Assembly: GCA_039583875.1 (NCBI GenBank)
Contig: CM077161.1
Location: 65,601,885 to 65,665,884 of the forward strand
Direction of reading: 5' to 3'
Source of the DNA: Platanthera guangdongensis
Lineage: Eukaryota; Streptophyta; Magnoliopsida; Asparagales; Orchidaceae
Length of the DNA stretch: 64,000 nt
Part shown: in pieces, positions 43,516 to 56,419 of the stretch
Position numbering within the stretch: the stretch's first letter is position 1
Layout of the letters: every line of letters starts with the position of its first letter
The notes under the pieces: generated by a model
What the model saw: only the letters and a program-made list of their open reading frames with translations
Told to the model about the DNA's origin: nothing
Databases searched by the model: none
Translations under genes and position numbers: made by a program

Positions 43516-45322
43516 TGATAATACGGTTTGCAGTCAATTTTATTAGGATATTTTCGGGATTTTAAAGCAAATCATGTCTTGTAAAGTACTTGTTTTGATT
43601 CCCCTTTGTATATATTTTTGTCGCTAATGCATTTTTTCTGCTTTTTGCAGGTTTTCACGGCTTTCAACCGAATTTTGCTGTGACACGCCCCAAGGTCATG
43701 CCCTACCAGGGCGTGTACCTAGGGCGTGTACCTAGGGCGTGTACCAAGAGGAATGAAGCAATTGGTCCGAAACTGCATTCCGTGGAAACCCAGTGTACAC
43801 GCCCTCGGTCACGCCCGTGTCACATCCGACACGGGCGTGTACTAGAGGCGTTTCCCCAGGTTCCGAGGAATCGCCGCAGCGCGCTCGTTTTTCCCGCACC
43901 ACCGTCGCACCGAAAGTGTCACGCCCCAGGGTCACGCCTGACCCGGGCGTGACATATGGGCGTGTACTTCAGCAATTCCGCCCGTCACATCCAGCATTCA
44001 ATTTCAGCTCAACAAAGTCACGCCGCAAAGAACACGCCCCAGGTACACGCCCCACCAGGGCGTGACTTGTGGGCGTGTACCTCAACTACTTCGTCAGAAT
44101 TCAATTCCTGCCCGAAAAAGTCGCGCTGAATGTGTCACGCCCCAGGGTCACGCCCGACCAGGGCGTGATAGGGGGGCGTGACCCGACCCGAAAAATTCTA
44201 TAAATAGAGCTCAACTCTAAGGGTTCAGGGACACCTTTTGCTTTGAGAGGGGAGGTTCTGTCCTTTGTATTTCTGAACTTTTTAAGCATGTCTTTCCATT
44301 TTTAGTTCTTAGCTGTAGCTTTATGCTTTCCCTGTAGTAGTTCCTAGCTTCGTTCTGTAGTATAATGTTAATGATAGCGTAGTTTACCTTTCCATGCACT
44401 TGTAATCTCTGGTTTTCAAGCTGTAAGATCTCTGTTTCTATTAATAAAAATTGTTGTTTTCTTTCACGTTTCTGCTCTGTTTTCATTTTCTTCTTCTACT
44501 CATCCCCCCTCTTCCATCTCACCATGATTAACTAATCCTCCATGTACTCGATCTTAATGATCCGAGGTTCGAGTGATTAGGTTATGATGCTTTGAATCTT
44601 ACCTTTTCTTTTTAGGGTTTAGCTTTGAATTACTCTTGATTTATCACGGGTTGGAGGTATATCATCGATATATACTCTCCACCTTTGCTTTCATTCTGGG
44701 CTAGCCGAGAGGCCGAAAGTTTGAAATGAGCACTCAAGAGTAAAGGGACTTGTTCGCACCCCTCGAGAGAGGCAGACGTTCAAATCTCCTGGATTAGAGT
44801 AAAATCCATTAGAGGGGTTCACCGCGTAAAGCGAGTTTTAGGCCTCCGATTTAGGCGAAAGTCGGTCGGACCTTTCTAAACTCAGTTAGGCACGGCCTTC
44901 GAGAGAAGCGTGTCAATATTCATGGAACCTCCACGGTCAAGGACCTTTACCCTAGTTAGCTTAGGTTTATTTATCGTATTTTTCTAACCACTCTTGCCGA
45001 GGTGATTTCTGATCGAGTGCATTTTCCCTTTCATCGTTACTAAGCTTAAGTTAATCGCTCTTTTAGCTCTCTTTAACTTTTCATGCAAGTAGCCCTCTTT
45101 CATTGCAAGTAGTTCTCTTCCTTTAGCACGTTTAACTTTCTTCTAAAAAAACTTAATTTTTCCGTCGATAAAATAATAGATTTCGTGTGAGTAAGCTTAC
45201 TCAACTGTTCCCGGATTTCAATACGACACTTGTGTCCCCTAGCTGCATTTCGATAGGTATACTTGCCTTGATGAATTGTTAGTTTGGTTATTTTCTCCTT
45301 GCAGATATCTAAGAGACAATCA
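43516..45322 (+). repeat. Athila-type 3' LTR
   Basis: 1807 bp against about 1793 bp for the 5' LTR without its insertion. The difference is explained by a tandem duplication of the CCTAGGGCGTGTA segment at 43715-43745. TATA box at 44199-44206, poly(A) signal at 44443. Confidence 0.93.
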
Positions 45323-45722
45323 CTTCTCTAGCAATTCATGCATAATGAAAACATCACCAATCTAGACTAACCCGTCCGGATGGGCTTCACACACCATGCC
45401 AATGTCCATACTTTGATTCCGAACTGTATATGCAAAACTATGGGGATAATCCATATCTACCCGAAGGAATACCTCACGCTCACCGCACACTCGCGGGAGA
45501 GGGTTTCCTATGCAAAAGTAAGATGACTTCACATGTCCAAGTAGAGAATCATTACCCTTTGAGATTTCTTCGGTGTCATGCCCAAGATCTAGATGGATGG
45601 ACGCGACCGCAACAACCTTGCCACCATAAATCTGGGCTCGGCTTGCAAATCAGAGCTTCTGAACTCCTATGGCGGTGGGATCTCTCCCTTCTTCTTCCTT
45701 CATCACTCTACCTTCTCTCTAG
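45323..45722 (-). repeat. Solitary chromovirus LTR, segment 2
   Basis: Starts with the duplicated CTTCT and continues the LTR cut at 23981 (AACATCACCAATC... GGGCTTCACACACCATGCC). It matches Gypsy-3 LTR positions about 46770 onward. It ends TCTAG (45718-45722), the left target duplication of Gypsy-3. Confidence 0.8.
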
Positions 45723-47680
45723 TGTAACATCCCCATCCGTCGTATGCAATGTAACAGAAGGTCCAGCTGGAACCCGACGTCATATACCACGGACAATAAG
45801 AAGGGTTACATTAGAATACCAAAACCATACAACTGTAACTACTCGTCCTACACAGAGCATTCTAGCGGAAGCTTTTAAACAGTTATAAAGAACCCATAAT
45901 TGACATATCAACAAACATGAATGTCTACAACTACCACATGAATGAAATAACCACTACACTGAAAGAACTTGGCCTTATTGGCCTTACAAGAATTTCACTT
46001 AACAAAGTAGTGTTTTCCATACATCGGCTTGTAGGCCGGCCACACATGACAAAACAAAATACAACTATTCGCTTTGGCCTTCGAGGGACAGCTCAGAAAC
46101 TTGTGCTTCAGCCCGCTATTTAGCACTCGGCTCCGCAGCACCTGCAAGCAACATTCCACCGCATGGTGGCAAACAAAGCAACGGTCAGCCAAAGCCGACC
46201 AAATTATAACAACCCCACCCCTTACTCGGGACGGCGGTGCTCCTTCCCTGTATTTCATAGCCCAGCTAAACAATAAATATGCGAATATATTACGCCACAT
46301 GTGTAGTCTCTCACGGCCAAACACCCTGTGCACTCAGGGCACATTATCGGTGAATCCGGTCAATTCCGTGGCTTCACCACCATCCCCAGATGGCAACAAC
46401 GTGAGCATTTTTGCCTTTCTGACCACTGTCTAAGGCTCCCGACAATGCCAATGGCCAGTCCCTCTTTGGGTCTCTCGCACCGAACCACATAGCCCGGGTC
46501 CGATTCCACTTGCCCATTGCACACAACGCGTAGTTCACCTTAAGACGTACGCACGAGCCAAGCTTCTCTTGGATCCCGCAACAATCCAAACAACACATAA
46601 TCCAGTTATGTACAAGGCCGACTCCCAGGACGCCAAATTAGCAGAAATACGTTTCTGCTCAGATTTTCGGGTGCGCCTTGTAGTTAATCCCCAAGGATCC
46701 CTACTGCAATCTACCGTGTTGAAACCTGAAAACACAAAACACGGAGTCTTCTCCGGCAAATCAAACAAAATGCAACATCACCGATCCAGACCAACATGTC
46801 TCGGTAGGCTTCACATATAATGTCTATTTCTGTACTTCGCTTCCGAACTCTATATGCAACACAAGGGGGACTATTCCTGTCAACTCCAAGGAACACCGCA
46901 CACTCGCGGGAGCGGGTTTCCTTATGCAAAATAAGGAGAGCTTCACATGCACAAGTAGAGAATCGTTACCCTTTTAGTACGCTTCTACGCCATGGAAAAA
47001 CTATACGGATAGAAAGCTTTGCAATGGAATTTCCTACACGGATCCGCTCTCAGTTCTCAAAACCGTGCTCCGATGCTGCGCCAGCGGCCAGAATCCTCCC
47101 TCTCCTTCCTCCACTCTCCAACACCTTAGAAAGAGAAAGGTAAAGAGCGAATGAGGAGTTAAACCTCCGTTCCCAGTCTTAACAGAGCAGGAACACATCT
47201 GGGACGTTGGATCTTAATTAAAGAAAACGAACGGCTCAGATCCGCCCAAAAATCAACAAATCTGGGCCGAACACGGCCTCACACACGGCCTTGTCCCAGG
47301 TCGTGTGCCTCAATCCAGGCACGATCGTCGAGCACAGAAACTGATACGGGTCGAGACACACCCGTGTCTCAACCTGACACGCTCGTGTCGGTTTCCGACA
47401 CGCTCGTGCACTAGGGCCGTGTCACCAGTAACCCACACGCCAACCGACACGACTCTTGGGAACACAGGTAGTGACACGGGTATGCACACTCCCGTATTGT
47501 TGGACACGATCATGTCACGCTGCCATGTTTCTTGTCGTGTCCTTCTCTGGACACAGCCGGCCAACACAAAGAACCACATAGCCTTGGACATACCCGTGTC
47601 CTAGGCCGTGTACCCCTATACAGGCACCAAAAAAATACTCTTGGACACGACCAGCTCGATACGATTTTCGGGGCGTTACA
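45723..47680 (-). repeat. Gypsy-3 3' LTR (left copy)
   Basis: Contains a palindrome array at 47268-47665 with the CACACCCGTGTC and CACGCTCGTG variants; many words are eroded compared with the right copy. Confidence 0.92.
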
Positions 47681-47715
47681 AATCTCGCCCACTTAAAGAA
47701 TTTCATCCCGAAATT
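47681..47715 (-). promoter_or_regulatory. Gypsy-3 hairpin and polypurine-tract remnant
   Basis: The coding-strand stem AATTTC...GAAATT (47715-47699) is followed by CTTTAAGTGGGCGAGATT, abutting the LTR at 47680. Stem and purine tract are both weaker than in Gypsy-1 and Gypsy-2. Confidence 0.7.
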
Positions 47716-47739
47716 ATGTAAAGGTATACAAAGATCTAA

Positions 47740-50700
47740 ATGTTAGCTGAGTGGAATAACTCGGGGTATTCTTCCATCATAGTCTGCTCTCGCTCCCAAG
47801 AAATCTCCTAACGTCTGCAGTTATCCCAACGGACTTTAACCTTTCGAATTTCCTTATTGCAGAGTCGCTTAACCTCCAAGTCTTCAATGCGTACTTGCTT
47901 GACCTTCATCGTCAACCCGTAATCAACCGGCACTTGATCGACCGCAATGACCTGCGAAGGCTCTTGCACCGCCTTCCGCAACACTGATATGTGGAACACA
48001 TCATGTAGCCCACTCAACTCCACTGACAGCTTCAATCGGTACATGGCCTCACCAACACGCTCCAGGATTTCAAACGGTCGAAGGTATCTCTGACTCAGCT
48101 TCTTCAAGCGTCGAACCCAAGAGACACCCTTGAACGGCTTGATTTTCAAATACACACAGTCGCCAACACCGAACTCCACGTTTCTATGCTTGGAGTTATA
48201 GTATTTTGCCTGCCTGTCCTGAGCGATCTTCAACCTTTCCTGAACTGTACGTATCATTGAAGTGGAATCTTCTACCGCTTGACGTTTGTATAGCTTCAAT
48301 TCGCCTTTCTCCAACCTAGACAACAGCGTGCAACACGTTTTCCCATACAAGGCCTCGAAAGGTGCCATTCCAATACTCACCTTATAACTGTTGTTATATG
48401 TAAACTACACCATGTACAGGTGATCTTCCCATTGATTTCCGAAATCCAAGACGCACATATGGAGCATGTCCTCCATCGTCCGTTTGACCCTCTCGGTTTG
48501 ACCATCCATCTGCGGATGAAAGGCTGTTCCTAAACTCAACTTAGTTCCCAACAGACTATGCACCAGCCTCCAGTCGTTCGACGTGTAGAGTCCATTTCGG
48601 TCACTAACTATACTGCGTGGCACACCATGCAATCGTATAATATTATCCACATAGAGTTTGGCTAACTTCTCCACCGGATCTTCCTTCCTGTTTTGAATGA
48701 AATGCGACACCTTTGTCAGTCTACCTACGACCGCCCAGATGACGTCGTTTCCCCTCTGTGACTTTGACAAACCGTGCATAAAATCCATATAAATGTTGTC
48801 GAATTTTCACTCCCGGGTAGGTAGGGACTTCAAGAAACCTCCGGGCTTCTGACACTCCGCCTTTACCAAGGCACACGTCTGGCACTTGGCCACATAAAGT
48901 GCTACATCCTTCTTAATCCTGGCCACCAGAACAACTTCTTCATGTCTCTATACATCTTCGAGCTCCCCAGGTGGATTGAGTACTTGGTATGATATACCTC
49001 GTACAACAACTCCTCCCGAAGATTACTCGCACTAGGAATGCATAGGCGACCGTGCCTCCTTAGCAGTCCATCCTCAACAGCAAATTGGGAATTTGACCCA
49101 TCCAAAGATTCATCCAAGATCAGCTTCATGCTTTTATCCTGAACCAATGCCCGCCAAACTCTATCAGCTAGGTCATACTGCACCTCTGTCAAAAACAATT
49201 TCGCCTCGGTACAAGACTGCTTGTCGATGCAAGTTATCTCCAATGCCTCCAATTCATGGACCAAACTCTCATCATGTACCAACAAACAGATGGCTCATAC
49301 AGGAACCCTGCGACTCAACGCATCCGCCACTGCATTTCCTTTCTCAGGCACATAATGTATCCCGAAGGTGTAGTCCCCCAGGAATTCCAACCACCTCCAC
49401 TGCCTCATGTTCACGTCCTTCTGATCCAACAGGTATTTCAGGCTCTTATGATCGGTGTAGATGTCGACATTCACAACGTATAGATAGTGTCTCCACAGCT
49501 TTAGAGCAAATATCACGGCCGCTAACTTTAAGTCATGGACCGGATAATTCCGCTCATGAACCTTTAGTTGTCGTGAACCATAGGTTAAACCTTCACGCTC
49601 TCATGAACCTTCACGCTCCCATGTTGTAGCAGAACACAGCACAAACCATTGCCCGAAGCATCAATATAGATTTCTAACCCTTTAGTCCCACTCGACGAAC
49701 ATAAGATAGGCGTCGTGGTCAACCGCATCTTCAATTCTTCAAAAACCTGCTCGCACTCCAACGACCACACAAACTTTTGATCCTTCCTTATCAACGTCGT
49801 GAGTGGCAGCACTATCTGTGAGAAGTTCTCTACGAAGCGCCTGTAGTAGCCGGCAAGCCCCAGAAAGCTCCGGACTTCCGCCACTGTAGTCAGTACAGGC
49901 CACTCCCGTATCGCCACTATCTTCGCCAGATCCACTGCTATCCCTTCACCACTAACAACATGACCAAGGAACGCTACCAAGGATAGCCAGAACTCACACT
50001 TGGAGAACCTAGTATACAACTGATTTCTTCTCAACGTCTCCAACACCATGTGCATATGCATGTAGTGATCTTCCTCACACTACGAGTACACCAGAATATC
50101 ATCGATAAATACTATCACGAAACGATCCAGATACTCTCTGAACGTCCTGTTCATCAGATCCATAAACACGGATGACGCATTGGTCAACAAAAACGGCATG
50201 TCCGTAAAGTTTTAATGCCCAAACCGCATGCTAAACGCTGTCTTTGGGATGTCGCTCTCCCTTATCCTTAATTGGTAGTAACCAGATTTCAGATCTAATT
50301 TCGAATATACTATAGACCCAACTAACTGATCAAATAGATCGTCAATCCTTGGGATCGGATACTTATTCTTCTCCGTAAGCTTGTTCAACTCCCGATAGTC
50401 GAAAGTCGCAAGCTCCCATCTTTCTTCTTAACGAAGAGGACTGGTGCACTCCAAGGCGACGAACTTGGACGTATATACCCTTTCTCCAACAACTCTTGCA
50501 GTTGCACCTTCAACTCCGCCATCTCTCATAGCGCTATCCGATACGGATAGCGTGACACCGGTTTGGCACCCGGCACCAACTCAATAGTAAAATCAATCTC
50601 CTACTGAGTAGGGGCTCCTAGGAGATCTTCCGGAAACACATCAGGATATTCAGACACAACTGGAATACTGCTCAAACTTGGCTTAGGCATTGAAGTCTTC

Positions 50701-51138
50701 ACTAATGTGACAAACAGTTTTTCTCCAGACCGGACTGCCTTGATAACCTATATGTCCGACATCAAAACCTTACCCGACCCGTTCATGCCCGCGAACGTAG
50801 TCTTCCGATCAGTATCCAGTCCCAACTTAACCTCTTTCAGGTTGCAATCAATACATGCTCGCTGCTCCGAGAGCCAGTCCATACCGAAATTACGTCGGAC
50901 TCCACTTACGGTAGTACCGACTCTTGCAAGTCAAACTCCTGATCCCCAATCCAAATCTTAACCACATAGACTCTATGTGCGCGCATTGAGCACCCATTAG
51001 GCAACAACACAGCCAACTTGTCTTTAGCCATCGAGGAAGGGACTCCAATGCACAATACGAATTGTTCGGATAAGAAGGAATGTGAAGCCCCCGTATCAAA
51101 CAGGGCTCTCGCCGGACAATCAAAAATCAACACGAAGT
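47740..51138 (-). pseudogene. pol: Gypsy-3 Pol remnant: protease, reverse transcriptase, RNase H, integrase, tail
   Basis: Recognisable order: protease DTGAS ([15 protein letters not shown], about 51100), reverse transcriptase with FIDDI intact near 50100 but a stop right after VYS, and RNase H (IDASGNG, about 49660). A roughly 20-bp tandem duplication lies within RNase H near 49590-49620. Integrase follows in 48380-49285 with broken joins near 48890 and 48395, then the GPF module and a chromodomain-like tail ending near 47745 with a TAG at 47808-47810. Multiple stops and shifts mean no function. Confidence 0.9.
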
Positions 51139-51216
51139 CTAGCACAAACAAATGTAAGCTAACATATAAAAAGGTAACAACTACATAAAGTTAAACTACT
51201 ATAATTTAACTCATAC
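51139..51216 (-). other. Candidate gag-pol intron, Gypsy-3 (78 nt)
   Basis: Donor GTGACAG|GTATGAG at 51217/51216 and acceptor GTGCTAG|ACTTCG at 51139/51138. Its removal would give an Asp codon before FVLIF, at the place where Gypsy-1 and Gypsy-2 have Gly. At 78 nt it keeps the frame, but an in-frame TAA lies inside it. Confidence 0.5.
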
Positions 51217-52360
51217 CTGTCACCACATCATCTTATTTTATGGCCTCTTGCAGACTAAGGTTATAAACTCTAGGCTAGGCTGGAGCATGGTGGGACGTGG
51301 TTGACTCCACCGCCTTCCCTTTTTCTTCATAGGTTGCTCCAGGCTTCCTCTCTGACTTTGCACGTCTGCTCCAACACTCACGAGCAAAATGCCCCATCTT
51401 TTCGCAGTTATAACACGCTCTTGGGACTCGACTTGTGGTTGCCCCCGCCGCACCAGACGAAGGGGCTGAGTTCGAAGTCTTCGACTTCTTGTTTCATCTG
51501 CGGAAACCCGACTTTGCATTCGGCACTTTGAACTCTGACTTCTTTTCCCGTGGATCATTCTTCTCTTGCACTTTCTTCATGACCTTTTCTAATGACCGGG
51601 CCGAATTGACCAAGGCTAGGAAGCCCTGCGCCTTAGGCCCAACAAGGAGAAGTTGTAGGTCGCCACGTAGACCCTCATAGAATCGGTTGGTATTTCGCTC
51701 CTCTTCAGTAAACATAGCACCAGCATAAAAACCCTACCGCGTAAACTCATGGAGATACTCATACATGCTTCTGCCTCCCTGAGTCAGACCAAGGTACTGA
51801 TTCTCCATCTCAAGCTTCTGAACAGAGGGTAGATATTTGGCCAAGAACAACCTTGAGAATTCCTTAATAGGAACATCCGCAAGTTGCCTTCCCACTAAGA
51901 GATGAACCTCCAACTTGTCTAACCACAGCCTCGTCTTTCCCGATAAAAGGAAGGTCGCAATGGTGGTCTTCTGCAACTCAACAGTTTTTGTGGCTGTCAA
52001 GAGCCTCTTTATCGTAGAGAGCCAATCCTAAGCTTGAGTTGGCGTTCTAACCCCATCAAACCTCGGAGGATTAAAGCTCATTACATGCTTGAGCTGCTTC
52101 TCTATAGCTCTCCTTGTTGCTACCTGATCAATTGTCGCGCGCTCTACCACTCCCGGCTCTGCCGCCCTAATCGGTTCTTGCTCATTAACATGTGGTACTT
52201 GGTTCATTTTCTCTGCAGGTTGGGCATTAATCATAGCAAAGACTGCTTCAACAAACAATCTGATGGTTTCCGTTGAAGGAGGTGTTGTAGGCACGTATCT
52301 CGGTGCACTACTTTCTGTCGATTACGGGCATTTCGATTGCCCAGCACCGCTCCTAGCCGC
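51217..52360 (-). pseudogene. gag: Gypsy-3 Gag remnant
   Basis: Codon 1 is GCG at 52360, directly after TATTATAG. The gag domain survives in three pieces (52294-52028, 52000-51734, 51715-51494), separated by stops. The zinc knuckle CYNCEKMGHFAREC is at 51374-51415 after a frameshift. A TAA lies at about 51232 just before DDVVTG. Confidence 0.88.
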
Positions 52361-52583
52361 CTATAATAGAAAAGACACTTGATTAGACGACAAATAGATT
52401 GCTAAAAACAACCATTGGAACACTCAGATTCCTCAAAACGAGAGCATTTTTCATTCCTAAGTGGACATTCAAGGGTTATTTTTGATGTTATAACGATGAC
52501 GCACACATGTGCCAACCACCTCTTAAAAGAATTTGTCCACGAATTCATTCAAGTTGATCGGAACCAAAAGTCTAATACCAAAT
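52361..52583 (-). promoter_or_regulatory. Gypsy-3 primer-binding site and leader
   Basis: TGGTATTAGA (52580-52571) is a one-base variant of the initiator-Met primer site. The leader hairpin GAATTCG-TGGA-CAAATTC (52546-52529) has one mismatched pair and is followed by TTTTAAGAGGTGG, as in Gypsy-1. Confidence 0.75.
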
Positions 52584-54555
52584 TGTAACACCCCCATCTG
52601 TCGTATGGCATATAACAGAAGGTCCAGCTGGAACCCGACGCCATATACCAAGGACAGTCGGAAGGGTTACATAAAAATACCAAAACCATACAACTATAAC
52701 TACTCGTCCTACACAGAGCATTCTAGCGGAAGCTTTTAAATAGTTATAAAGAACACATAATTGATATATCAATAAACATGAATGTCCATAACTACCACAG
52801 GAATGAAATAACCACTACACTGAAAGGACTTGGCCTTATGGCCTTACAAGAGTTTCTCTTAACAAAGTAGTGTTTTCCATACATCGGCTCGCAGGCCGGC
52901 CACACATGACAAAACAAAATACAGTTATTCTCTTTGGCCTTCAGGGACAGCTCAGCAACTTGGGCTTCGGCCCGCTATTTAGCACTCGGCTCTACAGCAC
53001 CTGCAAACAACATTCCACCGCACGGTGGCAAACAAAGCAACAGTAAGCCAAAGCCGATCAAATTATAACGACCCCGCCACTTACTCGGGACAGCGGTGCT
53101 CCTTCCCTGCATTTTGTTAGCCCAGCTAAACAATAAAAATGCAAATATACTACGCCAGAGGTGTAGGCTCTCACGGCCCAAACACCATGTGCACTCAGGG
53201 CACATTATCGGTGAATCCGGTCAATTCCGTGGCTTCACCACCATCCCCAAGTTTGCAATAACGTGAGCATTTTTTCCTTTATGACCACTGTCTAAGGCTC
53301 TCGACTATGCTAACAGCCAGTCCCTCTTTGGGTCTCTTGCACCGAACCACATAGCTCGTGTCCGATTCCACTTGCCCGTTGCACACAACGCGTAGTTCAC
53401 CTTAAGACATACGCATGAGCCAAGCATAGTTATGTACAAGGCCGGCTCCCAGGCCACCAAATTAGCAGAATTATGTTTCCGCTCAGATTTTCGGGTGCGC
53501 CTTAGAGTTAATCCCCAAGGATCCCTGCTACAATCTACCGTGTAGAAACCCGCAAACACAAAACACAGAGTCTTCTCCGGCAAATCATACAAAATGCAAC
53601 ATCACCGATCCAGATCAACATGTCTGGGTAGGTTTCACACACAATGCTTATGTCCAAACTTCCCTTCCGGACTCTATAGGCAACACAAGGGGGACTATTC
53701 CTGTCAACCCCAAGGAACACCGCACACTGACCGCACACTCGCGGGAGCGGGTTTCCTTATGCAAAATAAGGAGAGCTTCACATGCTCAAGTAGATAATCG
53801 TTACCCTTATACTATGCTTCTGAGCCATGGAAAAAACTATACATATAGAAGGCTTCACAATGGAATTTCCTTCGCGGATCCACTCTCTATTCTCAAAATG
53901 GTGCTCTGATACTCCGCCGGCGGCCGGAATACTCCCTCTCCTTCCTCCACTCTTCAACTCCTTAGAAAGAGAATGATAAAGAGCAAATGAGGAGTTAAAC
54001 CTCCATTCCTGCCCTTAACAGAGCAGGAACACATCTAGGCCGTTGGATCTTAATTAAAGAAAATGAACGGCTCAGATCTGCCCAAAAATAAAAAAATCTG
54101 GGCCGAACACGGCCTCGCACACGGTCGTGTCACAGGCCGTGTGCCTCGATCCAGGCACGATTGTCGAGCACAGAAACTGACACGGGTCGAGACACGCCCG
54201 TGTCTCGAGACACACCCGTGTCTCAACCTGACACGCGCGTGTCGGTTTCCAACACGCCCGTGTCAGTTTTCGACAGGCCCGTGCACTATGGCTGTGTCAC
54301 CAGTAACTGCCATGCCAACCGACACGACACTTGGGAACACGGGTGGTGACACGGGTATGCACACGCCTCTATTATTGGACACTCTCGTGTTACACTGCTA
54401 TGTTTCCTATCGTGTCCTTCTCTGGACACAGCCGGCCAACACAAAGAACCACACGGCCTTGGACACGCCCGTATACTAGGTCGTGTACCCCTATACAGAC
54501 AACAAAAAAATACTCTTGGACACGACCAGCTCGATACGATTTTTGGGGCGTTACA
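52584..54555 (-). repeat. Gypsy-3 5' LTR (right copy)
   Basis: Matches the left LTR with many substitutions and small indels, so the insertion is clearly older than Gypsy-2. Palindrome array at 54106-54545. Confidence 0.92.
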
Positions 54556-54944
54556 TCTAGTACTTAGAAAGAGAGTGCCAATGAAGAAATAATTTGGGAA
54601 AATATAACTCCCAGCTATTTACCCGTAGAGGCATGCACCAGCCGTCGGATCTCCAAATAAAACCAGTGGACAGTCCTGATTCCTCCAAGAATTCAGTTTA
54701 CGAGAGCTACCGCCGCGCGGTAGGAAGTTACCGTCGTACGGTAGCCCAATCGTTCGGATTCTCGAGGACACCATCATTTAGAAATCCAATTGGGTGGTGA
54801 CACGTGGACATGTCATAACTGCTACGCTACCACTACGCAGTAGAAAACTATCGCCGCTCAGAAACAACAAAACTATGCTACCGCCTGTAGTAGGGTTAAC
54901 GCCACGCGGGAACAACCTGAGAGCTCTAACAAATAAATCGTCCA
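54556..54944 (-). repeat. Solitary chromovirus LTR, segment 3 (end uncertain)
   Basis: Continues from 45722 (CTTAGAAAGAGAGTGCCAATG... CCGTCGGATCTCC). Instead of CACGGGCGTG words it has CTACCGC-CGC-GCGGTAG (54707-54723) and TACCGT-CGT-ACGGTA (54729-54743). A possible end is 54944: GCCAC at 54945-54949 resembles GCCAG at 22821-22825, the bases before the LTR start. This duplication is imperfect and the end lacks the usual GTTACA. Confidence 0.5.
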
Positions 54945-56419
54945 GCCACCGTATGGATACGTTCTTGGTACACATCTACACAATACCCCACTAAGTCGTA
55001 GTACACATATAAGCTTTGTGGTGTGATCTTAGCGTTGAAGCGTACGAGGGCCTAGGCTTGGTAGTGTGGATTTCTGCCTAGTAGTGGAAAGCATGTTTCA
55101 TTGTCACCGTCTAGCCACGGCGGTTGGCACCTGAGAGGTTAGCTACCTGCTCGAAAAGTTGGAACTACAAGTCTGTGTTGACATAACAATTGCATGTTCG
55201 TGATCATGGGTGAGTCATTGCATTGAATTCATATCATTACATTTCATTGCATACACAAGATCCTTATCGTATAGGTTTAAATATGCACTCTTATACGATG
55301 AGTTACTTTTATGCTGAGCCGATCCTTAACTTATATGTCTTTATGGGCTTTCATATAAGTTAAGTTATTTATTTACGTAGATTTACACTATTTAATGATG
55401 CTGATGATAGAACTGTTAAAGCACAATTACATACTCATTTATTGTAAATACTGATATACTCTGATGTTGATCGATTCCATTCCACATGTTTGTACTACTG
55501 TTTATATAATTATATTGTACCATTGATCCTTTCACCGCTCGGTGCCGAGGATTCACTGGTGGAGCGGGTGTGATAGCCACTTAGTCTTTTAACGAACATT
55601 TTCTACATCTTCCTTTTTAGAAGGAAACCCCGCAGATAGAGAAGCAGCATGTTACGCAGGTGGACAGCAAGGCCATGGCGATACGGCCTGATGTGACGGT
55701 GTCCTCATTGACGTTAGTGACTGATGTGAGTCTGCGAGAGATTCATATTGTATCCTTATGGGATCTTATACTCTGACATTAAATAAGCTTTAGTTGCTTC
55801 TTTTATTTGATGTATCATTTGGACGTATATACTAGCTTGCATTTGACTTCAATTTATTCTTTATGATGGGTTGGAATGAATGATATGTTTATCCGACAGG
55901 ATAGACATCTTGTAGTATAGGTTAACCTGTGTGCTAGTGCTACCGCAACTGAGAAATTATGTTTCCGCTCAGTTTTGGGCATAAGACTCCCCTCGACCGT
56001 GTCTTGTGTTCCAGGAGGGGGGCTTATATGTAGTGGATCTGAGAAATTGGCTAAGTCCATAACTGATGACGTCAGCCATAGTCAACAAATGTCAAAAGAG
56101 TTTAAATTAGTTGCGGGAAAAGCTACAGAACATGACAAAAAGCGCGAGCACTCTACTGTACATCTTCTTCCGTTAAAGCAAGTTGCTGCTATCAACTGTA
56201 CGTGGTTGAACTTCATCTTCCTCTCCATTTCTGTCGAGCTTGAAGCTTGAAGTCGATCCAGCTGATCTAAAAGTTCATTCAAGATAGTGGTAGCAATTTC
56301 TTCTGCTATAACGGGGTCAGTTAAGATACTTATAAAGAAGAATAAGCAGAGCTTTCAGTTTTTTGCATGTTCAAGTTAGCTGTTTGATGAACTCATGATC
56401 TGTCAAGCTTCAGTCTTCT
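54945..56419. other. Unclassified DNA
   Basis: No gene is recognised. The block CACCGCTCGGTGCCGAGGAT (55535-55554), with GGAGCGGGTGTGATAGCC after it, resembles the transcribed end of a gypsy LTR to my eye. No partner copy is in the window. Confidence 0.35.

Larger units (their letters stand above)
23982..45322 (+). mobile_element. Athila-type Ty3/gypsy retrotransposon carrying nested Gypsy-2
   Basis: LTRs TGATAATACGG...GACAATCA lie at 23982-24371 plus 34222-35624 (5') and 43516-45322 (3'). Target duplication CTTCT at 23977-23981 and 45323-45327. The tRNA-Asp-type primer site TGGCGCCGTTG, a DLGAS protease and the lack of a chromodomain place it in the Athila/Tat group. The coding region is one 1.8-kilocodon frame with only three stops. 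Gypsy-2 (24372-34216) sits in the 5' LTR with duplication AAGTG. Confidence 0.94.
45723..54555 (-). mobile_element. Gypsy-3: old, decayed chromovirus-type Ty3/gypsy retrotransposon
   Basis: LTRs at 45723-47680 (1958 bp) and 52584-54555 (1972 bp), TGTAACA...GGGGCGTTACA. Perfect target duplication TCTAG at 45718-45722 and 54556-54560. Gag and Pol on the minus strand are closely related to Gypsy-1 but broken by many stops and shifts. Confidence 0.95.
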
